Shown: positions 15,792 to 25,616 of the stretch, piece after piece | Layout: the number at the start of each line of letters is the position of its first letter | Position numbering within the stretch: the first letter of the stretch is position 1 | DNA from: Aquila chrysaetos chrysaetos | Taxonomy: Eukaryota; Chordata; Aves; Accipitriformes; Accipitridae | NCBI RefSeq assembly: GCF_900496995.4 | Contig: NC_044018.1 | Span: 28,934,047 to 28,998,046, forward strand | Direction: 5' to 3' | Length of the DNA: 64,000 nucleotides | The notes under the pieces: generated by a model | Database searches by the model: none | What the model saw: only the letters and a program-made list of their open reading frames with translations | Told to the model about the DNA's origin: nothing | Program-made: the position numbers and the translations under genes

Positions 15792-18700
15792 CTGCGGAGA
15801 GCAGAGGGGGTGAGAGGCAGCCCACCGCAGCCCACCGCAGCCCTCAGCCCCCATGATGAGGCTCATTGCCGGGCCGGGAATGGCTGCGGGAGCTTTGGGA
15901 AGGAACTGGGGGGCTGTGGTGAGCAACGGAGGCTGGCGGGGAGGGAGAGGGCGGGTGGAGCGGTGCGGGGTGGGATGTGCTGCTTCAAAGCGGAGTTCAG
16001 CTCCGGACGTCTGGGGTACAGCCCTTCCTGAGAGCAGATCCCCAAGACCTCCCGAGCTCGGGGGACCTCCTGACTGCGGTGTGGGACACCGTGCATGGCC
16101 CCGTGGTTCTCCGGAGCACTCCGGAACAGGGACCTTGCCATGTCCATGCTGCCCCAACATCCTTCCTTTATCCCAGCAATCCGTATTCTGTCATTTCCCA
16201 CCATTCCCGTGGCTCCCGTGCTGCAAAAACACAGCCGGTGGCAGACCCCATGGGCTCGGCAGCCATGGCGAGCGCGGTGATGGCCACGGCACTGCCGGAG
16301 ATCCCAGGGTCGGCAAGACCCATGCCGTAGGACGGAGCTGAAAGCCCCCACGCTGCATCGCTCACCCCCACCGAAGCCGGAGCTGCCAGGTGCAGCTCAG
16401 CCCCGGGGGGGCTTTTGTATGGAGCTTATCGATGACACAAGCAGAGGCACTGCGGGCAGCCAAAAATTCCCCAGCTGCACCTTTGGAAGAAGTTTTGCTA
16501 TTTTTTCTCTCTGCTTTTTTTCCTTGTAAAAGAGACATTTCTGCCAAGCCAAACACGGAGGAGCCGGCACTGCCCCCTGCCCCTCGCCCTGACGGCATCG
16601 CTGCCCCTTTCGCATGGCCGAGAGCTTGGCCGGCGGCGGCCGGGGCTCCCCAGCCCCTCCTCGGCTCATTCTTCGTGGTTCCCGACATAAACACGCCAAA
16701 GTCTCCGTTTCCTGCAATTGAAGGAGCCCTGCCCAGGGCTGCCGGGACAGGAATCAAGATTGTTTAGATTCTGGCCTTGATGGGGAAGCGAAGTCACGCA
16801 AGCCTGGCCCTCGAGAACACACACGTACATGGCTGACCCAGGCAGGCTCCGGCCATGGCATAAAACGGGCTTTTCCTCCCCAAAATAGCTCACTTCATTG
16901 TTGCTCATGGGGAGGAAACAGCGACCGGGTCCCAGGGCTGGAAAGGCAGGAGCAGGGTCTGGTACCGGGTGCCCTGTGTCAGGAGCGATGCCCAGGCTGA
17001 TGTCCGGCTGAAGCAGCAGCTGATCCCTTGACTGGCCCAGGATCAGCTTTATTTTAAAAAACAAACTCCCCTGGAGTTGGGCTGCTGTTGCCTGAGCCTC
17101 CAGGATGCTCCCAGGCACAGCGCTTCTCCTTGCAATCCCGAGCGCTACAAAACGCATCTTTTTAAAGGGAAGCCAAGATTCCGGGTGGTGAATTCCCTCC
17201 TCGGGGGCACTTCCATAAAATCCCAAGCCGTTAGATGGCTGCGGGATATTTGCCATGAAACACAAAGCAGCCAGGGCCTCACCCAAAACTTTGCTGTATG
17301 GGCAAAAACATCACAAGGATTGTCGGTGTTAACTGAGAGCAAACCTTAACCCAGAGCCGCCCCTGGCATCCCACGGGAAAAACATCCTGGGTGCTTCTGT
17401 AACGGGTCAAACCAGCCCCTGCGTCCCCATCCCTGTCCCCAACCTTTCTCCCTCCTTTCTCATGCTGGACCTGCAGCTCACGCACCTTCCCGGCGTCCGG
17501 AGCATCTTCCCCAGCCTGGCTGGGAGGTGATGGCAAGTCACGTAGCTGTCTTACATCCTTCCATCCTTTGGGATTTGCAGCAGCATCAGGAGAAGGAAAA
17601 AACCCCAACTGAAACCTCTCGGATGGGGTGTGGGCGCTGGCAGAAGCGGCTGGGAGCAATAGGCAGTTGTGCCGCAGCACTGGCCGGACGGGGGGGTCTG
17701 GAGCAAGACCCAGCCCCAGGGAAGGGGAACTTCCCGGTGACCCCACGGAGAGAAAAGCAAAGGGACCGTTGGGGGGAGATGGGGCGGGAGGCGGCGGGAA
17801 CCTGGGAAAGGGGGTGGCTGGACACAATCCTCAGGGACATGCGTGATGGCTGGAGGGTCCCTTGCTCTTACCGGGATGGCTCGGCAGAGCTTTGCAATCC
17901 TGGCTCTTCCGCCCTCCCCTGTGGTTTCTGCTGCTCCTGGGGGGGTTTCGCCACAGGATGCGGCTCGTGACTCAGTTCCCCTCTGTCGCCTTTTCGCAGG
18001 GAGCCAGACACAGCAGAGACCCTCGTGCCGGCCGGTGCCGGTGCCGGTGCCGGTGCCAGCTGGGGGGAAGCAGGGTGAGCCAGGCGTGTGCGATGGTACC
18101 AGCTGCAGGTGCGAAGGGCTGGATGGACACCACGTCGGAGTCGGTGAGAGCTTTGCCACAGGCTCCCAAAGCTTCAGCCTGGTTTTAAGGAACAGACAGA
18201 GGTTTTCCTCCCTGCTCCCTGTAGCTGCAGGTTGGTCACGTGTGCAGCAAAGCCATTTGCATCCTTCAGTGCAGCTGGTGCAGGAGACACGTTCAGCTCA
18301 GGGACCCACATCGGTGGGCTGCACCGTGCTGGCCCTTCTTGCACCGATGGGCATCGCTGCACCGTAAATAAGAGACAGGCAAAGAGAGTGGCAAAACCAG
18401 TTCATGTTAATCTCTTCGTGGGGCTGGCATCACACGCGGCTCCTCGTGCAGACTCAGGACGAGGGGAGTGTTCCTGCCCTGACTTTGCGGCAGGGTTCGA
18501 ACGCCGGCAGTGGGGCAGAGCTCCCACGGCATGGCTCGCACCAGCTTCGCTTTAGGCACTTTGTTCTGAAAATGGAGCCTCTTCAGTGGCCGTTTGGCTC
18601 TTCCTCGCCCACCCCTCCTCCAAGAGACCCAGGCTTTGGCTTTGCAGAAGGGGCACGTCGAGGCGTCGCGTCCTGTGCCGTCGCTGCTGTCGGTGACCCA

Positions 18701-19084
18701 CCGCCCTCGCTCCAGCCCCCGCTAGCGGAGCTGTCAACTTTCCCTTATTCTCCCCCATGCCTTTTCAAATACACCCAAATTCCCCATTTCCCACATCAGC
18801 TCTGGGCTTTCGGTATCAGCCGCATATTATTTCAGCTCTTTAGCAAAGACCTGGGGACAGATCCTGCTAGTGCTGCACTGGTGTAAATCCAGATTTATGC
18901 TCCCAGCTCCGCCAGAGCCCCAATTCCAGCCTCCGCTAACCCTGATGTCAACCCCGGCGTCCCACTGAACGCGAAGGAAACAGGGCCAAACCCTGTTTTC
19001 AGCTGCACGGGGGTAAATCAGGAGGGAAGCACTGAGCTCGGTGCAGCCTCGGACCCCGTGAGCGCGCAACGCTTCCCCACTCAC
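15792..19084. other. ACVRL1 5' flank or first intron, no coding exon seen
   Basis: This lies upstream of the ACVRL1 ATG exon on the minus strand. A noncoding first exon must lie in this direction. The stretch is GC-rich unique sequence with a GGTGCC hexamer run at 18033-18058. I found no protein-like frame. Confidence 0.5.
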
Positions 19085-19400
19085 CTACAGCATCCGTGTC
19101 CCACAGGCGCTCACGGAACTGCCCGGTCCCGGCGAGGCTTTCCCGGCTGCAGTCCCGAGCTCGGAGGCGGTGTGCGTGGCTCAGCCGGGGCAGCTCTGCT
19201 CCGTGCCGTGTTCCCCGGCTTGGAGGAGCTTCATGGGTCTGCTCCCCTCCCACCGCCCGTCCCGGCACTGTGGGGGTTCCTACGGCTGCAGTGTTGCCCG
19301 TCCCGGTGGTGGAACGTCTCTGTCTCCGTCCCGGCCCTGGGGACTCGGCTCAGCAGCCCTGTTGTCCGAGCGCAGCCGCTTGGCAAGCGCTCTGTGGTCT
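19085..19400 (-). other. ACVRL1: Candidate noncoding first exon and promoter of ACVRL1
   Basis: A consensus minus-strand donor (GCTGTAG|GTGAGT) starts at 19084. The sequence upstream of it (19085-19400) is locally rich in CpG. That combination, with the need for an upstream 5' UTR exon, makes this a candidate. It is not proven, and other donors in 15.8-22.6 kb could serve. Confidence 0.25.
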
Positions 19401-22400
19401 GGATGTGGGAGAAGTCAAAAAAATGTTTCTTATTACTGCCTCTTCCTGCCTGGCTTCTCTCCACCACTCCCAGCTAATAAAGCATTTCCTATTGCTGAGC
19501 ACACATCCACGGCCAGCCTCCCTTCCTCCCGCACACCGGGCCCCAGCTCCATCCTGGTTGCTCTCCCTCGACCCGTTCCTCCCACCCCTGTCCTTCACTG
19601 GGCACTTTCCCACCGGGTTTCCTGGCTTTCAAGACAAACCCAAGCCTTTGGTGGGGGGACGTCCATCATGTCTCCTTCCCCGAGTATCTGAAGGCGTTTG
19701 GCAGAAATGCAACTGGTTGCTTTGGTGGCGCTGGGGGTGGGAATGGTCCGGATAGATGCTGCAGGAAAGACCTTGACGTGCTTGGCCATCCCTTCTGCTC
19801 CAGCATCCCACCTTTGTGGGGATGGGAGCATCATGGCGGAGCCAAGGGGCTCCCCGGTTATTCAGTGCTGGCCACAACACTTTCGGTCTACTGCGCTGGA
19901 GGGCAGGGGACATTTTATCCCCCGGGGTGTAAAGCAGCATCGGGGGGTGCTGCCGAATTGTCACCCCATTAGGGATGCTCTGCCCTGGCTGCTGGCGCGG
20001 GGCAGGGCTGGGGTGGGCCAAGGGAGCTTGCTCGGTGCCTCCTGCCTGCACGTCCCCGCCGTCCCCCACCGTGGCCCTTGAGATGCCGCGGCAGCAGGCG
20101 CTGGGATGCCGACGGCGGGGCCGTTCCCACGGCGGGAGGCTGGGCACTTCCCGCTCCCCCAGGACACGTGGGGCCGTCGGAGCTGCGGGCAGTGGAAGTG
20201 CCGCTTCCCCTTTTGCCGCTTTGGGGTTCTTCTTTGGGCCACCCACCTCTCAGCAGTTTCGTAGTCCTCCTGTCCCCCCTCCTCTCCCTCCAGCGCCTTT
20301 CCAAACCCCATCCCTGCCTTTCTCTCGGCTGCTCGCCCCGGCACAGTGACCCGCTCCCATGGGCAGGCGGAGGCAGCCGGCAGCAGGCAGCGTGCAGGAT
20401 GGCATTGCAGCCTCTTTCCTAACGAAGTTACAGGGCCTGATTTACCTCTCCATTCCCCATTGCATCACCGACCCCAATTGCATCATGAACCCAACTGGCA
20501 CCCGGAGCCTCTCCATGCTGGCGGAGCGCGGCTGCGAAGCTTTGAGTCTTGCCCGCCGCCTCTCCCCTGCTATCGTCCATGATCTAGGAAGTTTAAACAA
20601 ACAAAAACACAAAACCAGGATAAAACATGAGGGACCTTCACGCGTGACCTTGCCCATACCGGGGCCGGGAGCTTTGCAGAGCCGGCGCAGGGGAAACGGG
20701 CAGTTTCCATCTGATAGGAGCCGCCGGGGAGGAAGCCGGTGCCTGCAGACACCTTATCGCCGTGACCATCTTTGCTCTGGCGCACAGGTCTCGGTGATCT
20801 GACTGGTGATCAGCCCCTCCCGGGGTTATTCCTGGATGGCTCCTGTGTCCTCGCTGCCTTCCATGGGTGCAGGCACACGGCGAGTGTCAGCACCTCGCTT
20901 TTACAGCTGCAGGCAGGAGTTTCCCCAGGCAGCCGAGCGTGGCAGGTCTCCGGCAAGGTCTGGTACCAGTTGCTTTGGTCCCTGCGCTTCCATCTTCCAA
21001 ATGGAGCAGCTTCATTTTTTAAACCATAATCATCACTGGGGGGATAAATACTTGCTTAAAAACTTCTAAAAGTTGCTAAGTCCTATTCTTGGGCCACTCG
21101 AAGGGCAGGGATGGGTGGGAGCCCCGGACCAGGCTGTGGCTCTGGCACTGCTGCCGTGGGAAAGCAAATTCATCTGGAGTAGGGACTGACCGTAGAGGTG
21201 CGTTAATGAACATACCGAACCCACCCCAGGCTCTCTTAGCCGCAGGCAGGGCGATCCCTGCCCTGCTCTGCACTCGCGCCGGTGCCAGCCCCCGGCTGGG
21301 GCAGACGGGGTGAATCAGCGGGGATGGGCGCCTGCCTCGGTGCTGGGCTGAGCGCCGGCACGCCGGCAGCACCGCGACTCGCGATCCCGCACCGGCCCTG
21401 CCTGCCGTGGTGCAACCTCCCACCACCCTCTCGAAGCCAAAGCGAGACTTTCCGTCATCGTTTGGACGCTCATCACCGCGCACTGTGACTTTATCCCACA
21501 GAAGGGTGCGGGGCACCCCTGGACCGCGGTCAGACACATCCAGCCGCCCCTCGGGGTTTCACCGAGCTGTCCCTGCAGCGGCAGAGGGGGATGAGGGGCC
21601 AGCGGGAGCCTGGCTCTCCCTTCCCCCTGCGCGGCAGGAGCCAGGCTGGCGTGGTGCGTGCGATGGCTGCTCCATGTGCCGTCCGCCCCCGGCTCATCTG
21701 CGAGCCGCCGCCGGGAGCTGGCGAAGGAGGGCAGCCACGTGCCGGGGAGCCTGATGCGAGCCAAGGGCTGGAGGGGAACAGACGGGGAGGTTGCAGCTCC
21801 TTCCCGACGAGCATCCTTTCCTGCCTGCTTGTGACTCGCCCCAAACCTCCTGGTGCCCACCGAAAGGCAGAGCTGCAGCCTAAAAGCGGGGAGTTGGGGC
21901 TTTTGTCCCTCTAAAAAAGGGGGTGGCGAAGGGACGGGGCTCCATCCTGGGCTGCGTGCCTGGCCAAGAGTTATTTATTACCCGGATAACTAGTGCTTCC
22001 AGCAGCTCTCGCTGCCAGTCGCTTTCCCTGGGGGGCAAACCCTGGGTGCTTGGGTGCTGCAGGAGCCAACGCGGCTGCTCAGGGCAGGCAGCACCCCAGT
22101 TTTACCTTCCTACATGCCAGGAGGGAGCCGGAGTTAAGAGGAGCTTGAAATATTGGGAGCACAAGCTCGCTGTCCTGCAGCACGTCCAGCGTGCACCAGC
22201 ACCCAACAAAAAAGCAGCTGCACAGCTCCCTGGGGGAGCGGGTCCGGGGGGCTGCAGGGTGCAGATGGGGGGCCCCAGGACTCCATGTGGGTGCAGGCTG
22301 GAGGTCCCGGAGGGTGGTTTGCTTGGGAACAGGGACCACTGGGTCCTGTCCTGGGTAACGTTGGAGCACAAAAGCTGCAGCTGGGGATGGAGCCCATGGG

Positions 22401-22600
22401 CACCCCGGGTTTGGTTTCCAGCCCATGCCTGGCACCCAGAGCTCCTGTTAACCCTCCTGCAGCGTGGAGATGCTTCCCCACGCTGAGCCTTGGTTTGTCC
22501 ATCTGCAACCCAGGAATACACGGGAGTGGGGAAGTTAATGTCACTGAGGGGGTGACGGGGTGGACAGGGGATGCTGGTAGCAAGGGGGAAGCATTCCTCC
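19401..22600. other. Intergenic region between ACVRL1 and ANKRD33
   Basis: This is unique GC-rich sequence with no convincing exon on either strand. Plus-strand AATAAA-like sequence near 19482 has no gene to serve. Confidence 0.5.
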
Positions 22601-22604
22601 CAGC

Positions 22605-23082
22605 CCAACAAACAACCCTGAGCTTTATTCATTAAACCAATCCTGTTAACATGGCAACCACTTCCATTTTAATTTGCACAACCATGTTCCACCACGTGCT
22701 GCAATATCAAGATTTCAGAAAGATCAAAGAGGAAAAAAAAAAAAAAAAAGAAGAAAAAAAGGAAAAAAGAAGAGAAAAGAGCCACTTCTGCCACAGACCT
22801 GCTCCCTGGCAGACCCAGAGCCCGGCCCAGGGCTGGGTCTCAGCACGTCAGAGCCTGGCATGACCAGAGCCAGGCCGGGGTGTCCACCCTCGAGGCGGGA
22901 GAGGACAAGTGGCCGGGGACCCAGGACCACAAGGGCTGGGGCATCTCAGCTGGGTACATCCACGGCATCCTCCTCCCTCGGGCACCACCATCCCGCTGGG
23001 GAAGGAAACCACCCTTATGCCAAAAAAGCAAGCGGGTCCAAGTGGATGGCTGGGACCTTGCCCCCACCCTGACACCTCTCAC
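22605..23082 (-). other. ANKRD33: ANKRD33 3' untranslated region
   Basis: This runs from the stop at 23083-23085 to just past the AATAAA. On plus it contains an A17 run and a longer purine-only AAGAAGAAAA tract at 22731-22790, i.e. a pyrimidine tract in the transcript. Confidence 0.6.
22624..22629 (-). terminator. ANKRD33: ANKRD33 poly(A) signal AATAAA
   Basis: Minus-strand AATAAA lies about 455 nt after the ANKRD33 stop. A GT-rich stretch (TTGTTTGTTGGG) follows within 15-20 nt, which is the usual arrangement for a cleavage signal. Confidence 0.7.
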
Positions 23083-23861
23083 TTAGCATCTCTTCCCCCC
23101 TTTCTTCTTTTTCTCCTCGTTCTTTGCCTCCTTGGCTGCTTTCTTCTCCTCCTTCAGCTCCTTGTACTTCCACTTGGGTGGCTGCAGCAGGTTCTTGTCC
23201 TTCCCTCTCTGCCTCCGCTCCCTCGAGCTGGCAGGCGGGCAGGAGTCTTTGCTCACTTTGATTTTTGGGACAGGCTCTCCAGGGAAGATGATGTTCCCGC
23301 GCCGCAGCCACAGGGGCAGGAAGCTCAGGAGCCCACCGGCCGGCCGGCGTGGTGGCAGGAGCCGGATCTCCGACATGGCTTGGCCGTTGCAAGAGGATGC
23401 ACCGGTGCTGGGGCATGAAGTGGGTTCTGGCTCAGCATCTGGATCCGGCATGTGCTGCCCGAGGATCTCCGGCACGGACAGCCTGCGCTTGCCCACCTCA
23501 GGGGGGCTGTCGGGGCAGACAGTTTGGCAAGCAGTGGCCACGAAGGGGCTGGCAAGGGAGGTGGTCATCCTCACCATGTGGTCCATCACGCCATCCTCCT
23601 TGGGGTCGTGGGGGAAGCTGAAGGTGAACATGGATTGGATCTTCTCCGACAGCCTCTTGCCCCTGGATTTGGGGCTCAGTGCCCTGGCCACCAACTCGGC
23701 CAGGGCCGGCCACTCGGGCCGGTACTGGCTGCCGAACTGCTCTGCCCGCGGGCGCTGCAGGAGGCTCCGGATCCGCACGGTCGTCTCGAAGCGGCCAGTG
23801 AAGGCTGCCCACTCCCTGGCCGTCTTCCCCTTGATGGGATCCACTGCTTGCAGGTCTGCTC
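23083..23861 (-). CDS. ANKRD33: ANKRD33 last coding exon
   Basis: This encodes residues 195-452: the last ankyrin repeat, the ANKRD33-family tail and a lysine-rich end finishing KGGKRC with TAA at 23083-23085. The acceptor is GTCTCCAG. An antisense plus-strand frame of 345 codons (23132-24169) is a GC shadow. Confidence 0.92.
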
Positions 23862-25616
23862 CTGGAGACACCGGGATGCAGAGAGCATCACCACGGTGTC
23901 CCACCCTGTCCCACCCCAGAGAGCAGGGAGCAAGCGCAGGGCGAGCAGCAATGCCACTCCTTCCCCCAAGATCCCAGAGAATCCCTGGGGAGATGCTCAC
24001 CGGCCAGGAGCAGAGCGGCCACGCAGTCATGCCGCCCCTGCACCGCAGCCTTCATCAGCGCCGTCAGGCCCCGAGGGTCTCGCTTGTCCACCTCGAGCGC
24101 GGGGTAGTAGTTGAGGAGGTAGTTGACAATGGTGATGTGTCCTTAACAGCCAGAGAGAAGCTGCGTTAGAGTTTCGACAGTTAAGGAGTGATAACTGCTG
24201 GTGCCTGTTGGAGAAAGAGTATTCAGGAACTGCATTGTGTGAGGACAACGATGCAGAAACTTGGAGGGATCAGGACTGACAGGGTTTGGATTTATTTTGT
24301 TTTGGGTTTGGCTGTGCAGGGAACAGCGCTGGCGCACCAGCTGCTTCAGCAGAGAATGCAGGAAAGAGTCCAAAAATGCAAACCCCCTCATCAATTCCAG
24401 CAAGGATAAAGTGGGAATAAAGGGTGATCCCCACTTTGAGACCCTCCTCCTTTTGCCTGTGGTTAACAAGGGTGGAGGGAGCCGTGCTCTTCTGCTGTAA
24501 CGAGGAGAACCATCATGACCAGAGATTTGGTCCATATACACGGCATTTGCCAGCTCGGACCTTGTGTGCAGGTAAATCACTGCAGCTCGCGGGGCTTTTC
24601 TGGAGCATGTGGGGCAGCTCCGGCTCAGCTTGACGCCACTGCTCGGGCGGGATGTGTTGCGAGACAACATTGCTGTAGGAATCTCCATTTTTGCATCATC
24701 TACCCAGTTTTAAAACGGTGCTAAGATGAACCATAAACTTAGATGGGGAGGGTCACATCCCTTGGGACGCTCGGCTTTCCTGACGGCTCATTTTAAGGTT
24801 TTTGGAGGGGAAGCACAGGGGGTCACATCACTTCTTGAGGGGTCTCGTGGGGGCTGCCCTGTGCCGAGGCCGAGCGCGGTGCCTACCTGCCTGGGCTGCC
24901 ATCATGAGGGCCGTGTTCCCGTCCTTGTCCTGCTGGTTGACATTTATGTAGGGGCACTTCTGCAGCAGGGGCACGATATCGATGAAGCCCTTGTAGCAGG
25001 CGACCATCAGCCCGTTCTGGAGAGGGGGCGGCACTCAGCACCGGGGCTGGCACTGCACCATCCTCCCCACTGCAGTGCTCCCCCATGGTCCCCCCCACCC
25101 CAAACCAGACAGGCTCAGGATGGGACAACAGACAAGGTTCTACTCCAAGGATTGGATCAATCCCAGAAGACCCATCCCGTGTCAAAGCCATCCCACCTGG
25201 GACTCTCCCTCCTGCCCCACCTGCTTTAGCAACCACCATCCTTCAGGATTTGCCTATTCTCGGGAAATCCTCTTTCTGCTCTGCAGGGTGCTCACGCAGC
25301 CACTCACCCTCCCGTTGACGTCCAGTTCTGTGGCCTCACTCCGGGTCACCCCATGCTCCAGCCTCTCCTTCACCAGCTTGGCATCGTTCCTGGCGCAGCA
25401 CTGGTAGAGGCTGAGGTCCCCGGCACCACCAGCCCCCGGGGAGAGCTCATAGCAAGGGTAGACGGAGTCGTCGGAGAAGATGCTGCTGGTGTCTGAGGGT
25501 TCTGACTCCTCCTTCTCCTCCTCCTCCTCCTCCTCATAATACAGCTCCGGGTCGGAGGCATCCAGGCTGGAAGTGGGGGCTGCAGCATGTTCTCCTCCAC
25601 CACAGGCATCTGTCAT
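23083..25616 (-). CDS. ANKRD33: ANKRD33, photoreceptor ankyrin repeat protein, complete coding region in four exons
   Basis: The minus-strand CDS is 25308-25616, 24887-25016, 24001-24141 and 23083-23861. It totals 1359 nt, 452 aa, about the length I recall for human ANKRD33. Phases agree at all three junctions. Residues 1-60 are acidic and serine-rich with a seven-glutamate run (28-34). Ankyrin repeats span about 66-222, seen as [33 protein letters not shown] and [18 protein letters not shown] family-specific tail follows ([28 protein letters not shown]), and the last 27 residues are lysine-rich ([17 protein letters not shown]). The family includes ANKRD33 and ANKRD33B; position next to ACVRL1 favours ANKRD33. 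In mouse this protein (Panky) is photoreceptor-expressed and represses CRX-driven genes. The ATG at 25614-25616 is the only in-frame ATG in the exon. Confidence 0.92.
24001..24141 (-). CDS. ANKRD33: ANKRD33 coding exon 3 (ankyrin repeats)
   Basis: This encodes residues 148-193, [18 protein letters not shown] to DCVAALLLA. The acceptor ends TTAAG and the donor is CCG|GTGAGC. The split glycine restores the ankyrin AAQAGH motif across the junction, which confirms the choice of acceptor. Confidence 0.92.
24142..24886 (-). other. ANKRD33: ANKRD33 intron 2
   Basis: This 745-bp intron has a GTAGGC donor and an unusual TGTTAAG acceptor. It is AT-richer than the exons. No exon or repeat is recognised. 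Confidence 0.85.
24887..25016 (-). CDS. ANKRD33: ANKRD33 coding exon 2 (ankyrin repeats)
   Basis: This encodes residues 104-146, [11 protein letters not shown] to MMAAQA, covering one full ankyrin repeat and part of the next. The acceptor is CTCTCCAG and the donor GCAG|GTAGGC. Confidence 0.92.
25308..25616 (-). CDS. ANKRD33: ANKRD33 coding exon 1
   Basis: This encodes residues 1-103, [10 protein letters not shown] to TELDVNGR. It carries a GAG/GAA microsatellite (25515-25535) coding the glutamate run, a [13 protein letters not shown] motif and the first ankyrin helices. The donor is AGG|GTGAGT, phase 0. The frame is open further upstream but has no ATG there, only a GTG. Confidence 0.9.

Noticed and set aside
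18490-18512. tRNA B-box-like GGTTCGAAC
   Set aside because: No A box at the right distance, no acceptor-stem pairing and no T-run terminator.
23132-24169. 345-codon plus-strand frame
   Set aside because: It is antisense to the ANKRD33 last exon and crosses its intron; a GC-driven shadow.
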